7,137 nucleotides of DNA. Origin: a bacterium (Candidatus Gribaldobacteria) CG07_land_8_20_14_0_80_33_18 (GTDB taxonomy: Bacteria > Patescibacteriota > Minisyncoccia > Minisyncoccales > CG1-02-41-26). Positions 1 through 5,104 of this stretch are shown here, piece by piece. Every line of letters begins with the position of its first letter. Position 1 is the stretch's first letter. A program made the translations under genes and the position numbers. The notes beneath the pieces were generated by a model. The model saw only the letters and a list, made by a program, of their open reading frames with translations, ran no database searches and was not told where the DNA came from. The DNA is taken from contig PEWP01000003.1 in NCBI GenBank assembly GCA_002779425.1, forward strand, positions 1 through 7,137. The letters are read 5' to 3'.

Positions 1-737
1 AAAGCGAGGGGATAACAAAGAAAATATAAAAGAGGATAGGACAGGCGAGTAGTAATAAATCTTATGCCGTTTACTATTTTTATTGCCCAATATTTCCAGT
101 TGTTTTTAGGAAAGTTATGATAAAGATAAATTAAAACTCCCCCTTTTTTCTTTAAAGGAATAAGAATTTTTTTAAAACCCTTTTCCGGTGTTGGTAAATG
201 ATGAAGTACTCCTAAAGAATAAACAAAATCAAATAATTCCGGTTTAAATGGCAAATGATAAATATCTGCCTGAATAAAATAAACATTTTCAACAATCTTA
301 TTGTTTTGTTTGGCAACATCAATAGCCGGACTGAAATCAATCGCGATTATTTCTTTGGCAAATTGAGCGGCATAAAAAGTATGCCTTCCCTTGCCGCAGC
401 CGATTTCCAAAACTGTTTTATCGTTTAAAATTTTTTGGCCGCAGGCCTGCGGTAGCAGGCAGGGTTCAAAATACCATTTAAAATTTTCTTTCCAAATCGG
501 CAGCATTTCGGAAAATTTTTTCCATTCATAACCAAAACTTTTCTGTGTTTTTCTTTCTTCTTTTGAAAGTTCAAAAATAAATCGGGGGATACCGTTAGTA
601 ATGGGAAATTTTTTATTGCAAAAAGAACAAGTTAATTCTCCTTCAATAATTTCTTTCCCCTCTTTTTTTAAAATAAAAAGATTTAACTCTTTTTGGCATT
701 TTGGGCAGGCAAGAAAATTTAATAATCTTTTTTTCAT
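1..737 (-). CDS. Class I SAM-dependent methyltransferase with N-terminal zinc ribbon, 3' truncated by window edge
   Basis: The frame starts at an ATG (737-735) and stays open for 245 codons to base 1, so the C-terminus lies outside the window. Residues 11-40 carry two CxxC pairs (C11/C14 and C37/C40) followed by FPITNGIP, the pattern of the Trm112-like zinc-ribbon segment often found before methyltransferase domains. Motif I of the Rossmann fold is VLEIGCGKG (109-117). The acidic end of strand 2 is AIDFSP (D134), and a QADIYHLPF / DFVYSLGVLHHL stretch follows, as in Methyltransf_11/UbiE-like enzymes. Family knowledge gives SAM-dependent methyl transfer to a small molecule or sugar; the substrate is not deducible. 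The start lies 3 nt after the asparagine synthase stop, with no Shine-Dalgarno, so translation is probably coupled. Residues 93-101 are encoded by a GC-rich palindromic insert that looks foreign to the gene. In this setting, methylation of a glycan or its precursor is a reasonable but unproven role. Confidence 0.9.
   Translation of the reverse strand, partial: MKKRLLNFLACPKCQKELNLFILKKEGKEIIEGELTCSFCNKKFPITNGIPRFIFELSKEERKTQKSFGYEWKKFSEMLPIWKENFKWYFEPCLLPQACGQKILNDKTVLEIGCGKGRHTFYAAQFAKEIIAIDFSPAIDVAKQNNKIVENVYFIQADIYHLPFKPELFDFVYSLGVLHHLPTPEKGFKKILIPLKKKGGVLIYLYHNFPKNNWKYWAIKIVNGIRFITTRLSYPLLYFLCYPLA
437..464. repeat. GC-rich palindromic insert inside methyltransferase gene
   Basis: A perfect 14-bp palindrome, CCGCAGGCCTGCGG, occupies 439-452, and a second GCAGGC copy follows at 455-460 within GCAGGCAGG. 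The 28 bases are strongly G+C-rich amid very AT-rich coding DNA. They encode residues 93-101 (CLLPQACGQ) just before Rossmann motif I, where relatives usually have a variable, hydrophilic connector. The element keeps the frame. It is interpreted as an inserted short palindromic repeat; a single copy is seen in this window. Confidence 0.6.
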
Positions 738-740
738 AAT

Positions 741-2624
741 TTATTCAAACCAAATTTGCAACCATTTTTTTAGAAATAAAAGAGTCCAGAATTGATAGGC
801 GTAATTTTGCCGATAATTTTTATGGTCAGACAGCATTTTTTCAATACCTTCTTTTTTGAAACCAAAGTCCAGAAATTTTTTGTCTAAGAGTTCATTTTTT
901 AAATAATCAAACAATTGTTTTCTAAACCAATGTTCTAATGGAACGCTAAAGCCCTGTTTCTGTTTTTTAATACACTCTTCAGGCAGATATTTTTCGGCAA
1001 TTTTTTTAAGGAGATATTTTTTATTATGTCCTTTCATTTTTAAATCAGACGGCATTTTAGCCGTTAATTCTAAAAATTCGTGGTCTAAAAAGGGCGAGCG
1101 GATTTCCAAAGAATGAGCCATTGAAGCAATGTCAACTTTTACCAATAAATCGTCAGCTAAATTAGAATTTATATCTACATAAAGCAATTTATCCAACCAA
1201 TCCAATTTTTCCGCTTCTTTAAATTTTTTTTCAATAAAAGAATGCCAGCGGGAATTTTGAATTTTTTGTTTAAATTCGTCAGTATATATTAAATTTTTTT
1301 CTTCTTGATTGAAATAAGAGACGATTTTTAAAAAACTATCAATTAAATTGGAGCCACTGCTCCAAGAGTTTAAAAACCGGTACCCTTTCTGAAAAATTCT
1401 TTTTTTTGTAATTTGGTAAGCAAATTGATTTATTTTTTTTAAATTTTTTTTAAACGGCAGATGTTTTAATTGGCAATATAATTTCATTGCATTGTATCTG
1501 GTATAGCCGGCAAAATTTTCGTCGCCGCCATCGCCATTGAGGGCAACGGTTACATATTTTTTAGTTAATTCCGAAATATACCAACTGGGCAGAGCCGAAG
1601 AGTCGGCATAAGGTTCTTCATAGTGATAGACAATTTTATCTAAAATCTCAATTGTTTTTGGTTCAATAATAAATTCCAAATGATTGGTCTTATATTTTTT
1701 TGCCACCAAACGAGCAAAAGGGAGTTCATTATACTCGCTTTCTTTAAAGCCGATAGAAAAAGTTTTTATTGGCTCTTTTGATTGGAGCGCCATCAAGCCG
1801 ACAATTAAACTTGAATCAATCCCACCTGATAAATGAGCGCCCAAAGGCACATCGGAAACTAATCTTAAGCGGACTGCTTCTGTTAGTTTTTCTGTAATTT
1901 TTTCTTCCCATTCTTTTTCCGATAAATCTAATTTTTCGGAATAATTAAGTTCCCAATATTTTTGAGATCGGATCTCCTTGGGATTCAGTTTAATAATCAA
2001 ATAATGAGCAGGAGGAAGTTTATAAATATTTTTGAAGCCGGTTTTGGGATGAGGAACATATTGGTAGGTAAAGTATTCATCAATTGCTCCAAAATCAGGT
2101 TCTTTTTTGACTTCCGGATTTTTTAAAATTGCTTTAAGCTCCGAGGCAAAAATAAAACAATTGTTATCAAAATAATACTTTAACGGTTTTTTGCCCACTC
2201 TGTCTCGGGCTAAAAACAACTGCTGTTTTTCTTTATCCCAAATAGCAAAAGCAAACATTCCTCTTAAATGCTTTAAACAATCAATTCCATATTTTTTATA
2301 AAGATAAATAATAACTTCGGTATCGGTTTTTGACTTAAATTTTATTCCATCTTTTTCTAATTCTTTTTTAAGTTCCAAAAAATTATAAATTTCACCGTTA
2401 TGAACGAGCCAAATTTTTCCCTCCGCGTCCGACATTGGTTGATGACCGAGAGGGGAGAGGTCAATAATTGAAAGCCGGCGATGGCCTAAACCAACCTGTT
2501 TATCAATAAAAATTCCTTGGTCATCCGGGCCTCGATGGGAAAGAACATCAGTCATCTTCTTGATTTCCCCATTGGCAACCAATTTATTTTTATTGAAGTA
2601 TATTTTTCCGCAAATCCCACACAT
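741..2624 (-). CDS. asnB: Asparagine synthase (glutamine-hydrolysing), AsnB family
   Basis: Encodes 627 residues, a usual length for the longer AsnB/AsnO type. The N-terminal half is a class II glutamine amidotransferase: it begins MCGICGK, with Cys2 as the expected N-terminal nucleophile after Met removal. It continues with GHRRLSIIDLSPLGHQPM, NGEIYN and SKTDTEV, the glutamine-binding positions. The synthase half carries the PP-loop SGGIDSS (266-272), NGDGGDENFAGY (from residue 363) and VDIASMAHSLEIRSPFLDH (from 497), which are diagnostic for ATP-dependent amide formation. Family reaction: ATP + aspartate + glutamine give asparagine + glutamate + AMP + PPi. Paralogues in surface-glycan or cell-wall loci instead amidate uronic-acid sugars or diaminopimelate (LtsA-like), and the sequence alone cannot separate these. 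The start is fixed by the catalytic MCGIC. The gene shares an operon with the methyltransferase (3 nt gap) and diverges from the GT4 gene. It contains the 17-bp repeat at 1960-1976, coding the linker between the two domains, and several runs of eight T on the plus strand. Confidence 0.95.
   Translation of the reverse strand: MCGICGKIYFNKNKLVANGEIKKMTDVLSHRGPDDQGIFIDKQVGLGHRRLSIIDLSPLGHQPMSDAEGKIWLVHNGEIYNFLELKKELEKDGIKFKSKTDTEVIIYLYKKYGIDCLKHLRGMFAFAIWDKEKQQLFLARDRVGKKPLKYYFDNNCFIFASELKAILKNPEVKKEPDFGAIDEYFTYQYVPHPKTGFKNIYKLPPAHYLIIKLNPKEIRSQKYWELNYSEKLDLSEKEWEEKITEKLTEAVRLRLVSDVPLGAHLSGGIDSSLIVGLMALQSKEPIKTFSIGFKESEYNELPFARLVAKKYKTNHLEFIIEPKTIEILDKIVYHYEEPYADSSALPSWYISELTKKYVTVALNGDGGDENFAGYTRYNAMKLYCQLKHLPFKKNLKKINQFAYQITKKRIFQKGYRFLNSWSSGSNLIDSFLKIVSYFNQEEKNLIYTDEFKQKIQNSRWHSFIEKKFKEAEKLDWLDKLLYVDINSNLADDLLVKVDIASMAHSLEIRSPFLDHEFLELTAKMPSDLKMKGHNKKYLLKKIAEKYLPEECIKKQKQGFSVPLEHWFRKQLFDYLKNELLDKKFLDFGFKKEGIEKMLSDHKNYRQNYAYQFWTLLFLKKWLQIWFE
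1960..1976. repeat. Copy 1 of 17-bp repeat with GAGATC-G-GATCTC palindrome
   Basis: The plus-strand sequence ttttgagatcggatctc is identical to 3204-3220. Its last 13 bases (1964-1976) are two 6-bp inverted arms around one central base. Here it lies in the asnB-type gene, read on the minus strand, and encodes residues 217-221 (EIRSQ) between the glutaminase and synthetase domains. Confidence 0.6.
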
Positions 2625-2676
2625 AGTTTAAGTTGAGTTATTGAATTATTTTAACATATAATAGAGAATAAAGAAT
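2625..2676. promoter_or_regulatory. Divergent promoter spacer between asnB and GT4 gene
   Basis: These 52 bp separate two divergent start codons. On the plus strand a perfect TATAAT (2657-2662) lies 18 bp after TTGAGT (2633-2638). The start point predicted from this gives a 5' leader of only about 8 nt before the GT4 ATG at 2677, and no Shine-Dalgarno is present. For asnB, on the minus strand, only a weak TAAAAT (2653-2648) is seen and no convincing -35, so that promoter is uncertain. The plus-strand promoter is a consensus match, not an experimentally shown site. Confidence 0.5.
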
Positions 2677-3780
2677 ATGCGACTATTTTATTTAATTACT
2701 AAATCAGAAGCTGGAGGAGCCCAAACCCATATTTTTCAGTTAACCAAGTATTTTATTCAATTAGGAAATGAGCTCGCCGTAATGGCTTATCCGGGAGGTT
2801 GGTTAGAAAATGAAATTAAGAAACTGGGAGCCAAATTTTATCCTAATTTTTATTTTTCGAACAGAATAAATCCGATTGACGATTTAAAAGCAATAAGAAC
2901 GATAAAAAAAGCGATTTTTGATTTTAAACCAGATTTAGTTTCCTGCCATAGTTCTAAAGCAGGTTTTTTAGGGAGATTGGCAATTAAAAATAAAATTCCG
3001 ACAATTTTTACCGCCCACGGCTGGGCTTTTACTGAAGGTTCTCCTTTTTTTAGGAAATGTTTAGCAATTTTCGCGGAAAAATTGGCAAGTAAATATTGCG
3101 AAAAAATTATCTGCGTTTCAAATTTTGACAGGGAATTAGCCATAAAATATAAGATTGCCGGCCAAGCTCAGTTGCTCGTTATTCATAATGGCGTTGAGAA
3201 ATCTTTTGAGATCGGATCTCGAAAGATTGGACCTCGAAAGATTGTTTTTGTTGGACGGCTGGCAAAGCCAAAAGAACCGATTTTACTATTAAAAGCTTTT
3301 AATGAGCTGCCAATTGAATTAAAAGAAAAAGCAGAGGTTTTGATTATCGGCGAAGGGCCGAAAAGAAAAGAATTGGAAAGGTTTAATAAAGAAAATAATC
3401 TTGAGACAAAAATTAAACTATTAGGAGCTTTACCCCGAGAAGAAGTATTTAAAATTTTAAAACAATCTGAGATATTTGTTTTAGTTTCAAAATGGGAAGG
3501 TTTCCCCCGTTCCATTTTGGAAGCGATGAGTTGTGGTTTAGCAATTATTAGCACTGATGTTGGGGGAGTAAAAGAGGCAATTGATGAAAATTGCGGGATT
3601 TTAATAAAAAGAGGGGATAAAGAAGGACTTAAAAATGCCTTAGAGAAATTATTAAAAACCCCGTCTTTAATTAAAAAGATGGGGCAATCGGCAAGAGAAA
3701 AAGCAGAAAAAGAATTTCCCTTAGAAAAAATGCTAAGGGAAACTGAAAAAACTTATACCTCTCTTTTAAAAAGTAATTGA
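2677..3780 (+). CDS. Glycosyltransferase family 4 (GT-B fold), surface glycan assembly
   Basis: Encodes 367 residues, typical for single-enzyme GT4 proteins. The N-terminal acceptor domain opens with a Rossmann strand followed by the glycine loop SEAGGAQTH (10-18), and continues with CHSSKAGFLGRLA and TAHGWAF (around 112-118), a signature common in GT4 enzymes of capsule, exopolysaccharide and lipid-linked oligosaccharide pathways. The C-terminal nucleotide-sugar domain starts at KIVFVGRL (188-195). It contains IIGEGPKRKELE and the EX7E motif, E274 to E282, within WEGFPRSILEAMSCG, followed by STDVGGVKEAI. These indicate a retaining transferase using an NDP-sugar, probably acting on an undecaprenyl-diphosphate-linked acceptor at the cytoplasmic face. 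The donor sugar cannot be read from the sequence. The interdomain linker (residues 177-188) is encoded by a 17-bp repeat plus a 15-bp tandem duplication and looks inserted. The last 28 bp overlap the 3' end of the opposing sugar transferase gene. Confidence 0.92.
   Translation: MRLFYLITKSEAGGAQTHIFQLTKYFIQLGNELAVMAYPGGWLENEIKKLGAKFYPNFYFSNRINPIDDLKAIRTIKKAIFDFKPDLVSCHSSKAGFLGRLAIKNKIPTIFTAHGWAFTEGSPFFRKCLAIFAEKLASKYCEKIICVSNFDRELAIKYKIAGQAQLLVIHNGVEKSFEIGSRKIGPRKIVFVGRLAKPKEPILLLKAFNELPIELKEKAEVLIIGEGPKRKELERFNKENNLETKIKLLGALPREEVFKILKQSEIFVLVSKWEGFPRSILEAMSCGLAIISTDVGGVKEAIDENCGILIKRGDKEGLKNALEKLLKTPSLIKKMGQSAREKAEKEFPLEKMLRETEKTYTSLLKSN
3204..3220. repeat. Copy 2 of 17-bp repeat with GAGATC-G-GATCTC palindrome
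   Basis: Identical to 1960-1976, with the palindromic core at 3208-3220. It encodes residues 178-182 of the GT4 protein (EIGSR), in the linker between the acceptor and nucleotide-sugar domains. Reading phase over the palindrome is the same as in the asparagine synthase gene although the genes lie on opposite strands. The following bases form a tandem duplication. Confidence 0.6.
3214..3243 (+). repeat. 15-bp tandem duplication in GT4 interdomain linker
   Basis: Two adjacent 15-bp units, ggatctcgaaagatt (3214-3228) and ggacctcgaaagatt (3229-3243), differ at one base and encode GSRKI and GPRKI. The unit length is a multiple of three, so the frame is kept. The first unit overlaps the right arm of the palindromic 17-bp repeat, which suggests one compound element that expanded by slippage. 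Confidence 0.75.
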
Positions 3781-5078
3781 AAGGTTTTAAGTAAAACTCC
3801 CAGGTCTAAGAAAAAGGAACGATTTTTTATGTAATAGAGGTCATATTGGAATTTTTCATAACTGTCTTCTACTGAACGGCCATAACGAAATTTTATTTGA
3901 GCCCAACCGGTAAAACCGGGCTTTATTAAATGACGTAAATGATAATGGGGGATTTGTTTTTCTAATTTTTTAACAAATTCCGGTCTTTCCGGTCGAGGGC
4001 CGATTAAACTTATATTCCCCTTTAATACATTAATCATTTGGGGTAATTCATCCAAATGAAAATCCCGCAAAAATTCCCCTATTTTTGTGACTCTCGGATC
4101 GTCTTTTTCCGCCCAAATTGCTTTACCTTTTTCGGCGTCCGGTTTCATTGAACGGAATTTGAATAACCAAAAATTTTTTTTATCTTTACCTACTCTTTCT
4201 TGTTTGTAAAGGATTGGTCCCTTGTCTTCTAATTTAATGAGCAGAGCAAAAATCAGCCAAAGAGGCGAGGTGATAAAAATAAGCAAACTAGCCAGAATGA
4301 TATCGATAATTCTTTTTAAATTGTCATAAATCTTTTTCTCCCCTTCTTTTAAATTTTCTAAAAACCAAACTTGGTTAATGAAGAAAAGAGGGATTTTTTG
4401 ACAAATATTTTCATAGGCCTCGGAGATATCCATAAAGTCTATTCTCAGAGGCAAACATTTATAAAGATCCTGAGTTATTTTTGATTTAGGTAAAAAATTT
4501 TTGGCAATAATTAAAGTATTAATTTCTCCGTTTTTAATTTCTGAAAAAATATTTTCATTAATATTTAAGAAGTTTACAAATTCATATCCTAAATAAGGCC
4601 GAGCTTTAATTTCTAAAGCCAAATTTTCGGTTAATTTATTTTTTCCTAAGATAGCAACTTTATTTAAGAGATGAATTGCAAATAAACTGTAATAAACTTT
4701 CCGCCAGATTAAAAATAAAATTCCAAATATAGCGATGTTTAAGAAAAGATTAGTTTTAGGAGTAATGTTAGGACTAATGTTAAAAACAGGAGTAAGATAA
4801 AAGAAAATCATTCCGATGCCAAAACAAACCAATAATGCTTCGCCAGCTCGAGAATAAAAACTGATTTTTAAATGGGCTAAATTTAAATCGTAAAGACCAA
4901 AAATAAAAAAAACAATGAGCCAGAAGAAATATAAGAGAAGAAATGGAAAAAAATGTTGCCAAAAAATTAAAAAATTGAAATTATTTAAAAATCTTAGAAA
5001 AATTGTCAGAAATAAAGAAAGTTCCAATAAAATTATATCTCCCAGAACAAGGAAAATTTGACGAATTTTTATGTTCAT
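3753..5078 (-). CDS. Polyprenyl glycosylphosphotransferase (bacterial sugar transferase, WbaP/WcaJ type)
   Basis: Encodes 441 residues, slightly short of the usual 450-480. Four hydrophobic segments (about 8-30, 41-61, 79-96, 110-127) lead into a degenerate nucleotide-binding-like domain beginning KVAILGKN (140-147), as in CoA_binding_3. The C-terminal catalytic domain (from about 250) starts with the hydrophobic re-entrant segment 259-281, which holds the conserved Ser-Pro (271-272). It continues with YKQERVGK, FKFRSM (306-311), the Asp-Glu dyad D343/E344 in LDELPQ, GPRPERPEF (360-368) and KPGFTGWAQ (386-394). All core motifs of the family are present. The reaction transfers a hexose-1-phosphate from an NDP-sugar to undecaprenyl phosphate, the initiating step of surface polysaccharide or O-antigen-like glycan synthesis, at the inner face of the membrane. 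The sugar is not predictable. The gene ends inside the 3' end of the convergent GT4 gene and starts 26 bp from the divergent Wzy_C gene. No Shine-Dalgarno precedes the ATG. Confidence 0.95.
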   Translation of the reverse strand: MNIKIRQIFLVLGDIILLELSLFLTIFLRFLNNFNFLIFWQHFFPFLLLYFFWLIVFFIFGLYDLNLAHLKISFYSRAGEALLVCFGIGMIFFYLTPVFNISPNITPKTNLFLNIAIFGILFLIWRKVYYSLFAIHLLNKVAILGKNKLTENLALEIKARPYLGYEFVNFLNINENIFSEIKNGEINTLIIAKNFLPKSKITQDLYKCLPLRIDFMDISEAYENICQKIPLFFINQVWFLENLKEGEKKIYDNLKRIIDIILASLLIFITSPLWLIFALLIKLEDKGPILYKQERVGKDKKNFWLFKFRSMKPDAEKGKAIWAEKDDPRVTKIGEFLRDFHLDELPQMINVLKGNISLIGPRPERPEFVKKLEKQIPHYHLRHLIKPGFTGWAQIKFRYGRSVEDSYEKFQYDLYYIKNRSFFLDLGVLLKTFQLLFKREV

Positions 5079-5104
5079 ATATACTTAAGTATAATAACTT
5101 TAAA
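5079..5104. promoter_or_regulatory. 26-bp bidirectional promoter with perfect 14-bp palindrome
   Basis: The whole spacer between two divergent ATG codons is 26 bp. It holds the perfect palindrome TATACTTAAGTATA at 5080-5093. On the plus strand a consensus -10, TATAAT, lies at 5090-5095, so transcription would begin about 3 nt before the ATG at 5105. On the minus strand TATACT (5093-5088) lies 9 nt before the ATG at 5078. Both messages would then be leaderless or nearly so, which agrees with the lack of Shine-Dalgarno sequences. No good -35 boxes are visible, and these would have to fall within the coding regions. The palindrome could also be an operator. Confidence 0.4.

Noticed and set aside
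601..795. Possible 64-residue plus-strand gene
   Set aside because: It lies antisense to the methyltransferase start and asnB end, has no recognisable domain, and both opposing genes are well supported.
3289..3302. Perfect 14-bp palindrome TTAAAAGCTTTTAA in the GT4 gene
   Set aside because: It is made of AT-rich bases common here and encodes LLKAFN, the expected conserved residues of this GT4 segment, so chance plus protein constraint explains it.
2850..3554. Two minus-strand open frames opposite the GT4 gene
   Set aside because: They are shadows of a gene with intact family motifs; their translations show no domain and no start signals.
3901..3921. GC-rich inverted repeat resembling a terminator hairpin downstream of the GT4 gene
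   Set aside because: It encodes the conserved KPGFTGWAQ motif of the sugar transferase, has only a short stem, lacks a T tract and lies over 100 bp past the stop codon.
3980..4008. Repeated CCGGTC-like units on the plus strand
   Set aside because: They encode the universally conserved GPRPERPEF motif of bacterial sugar transferases, not an inserted repeat.
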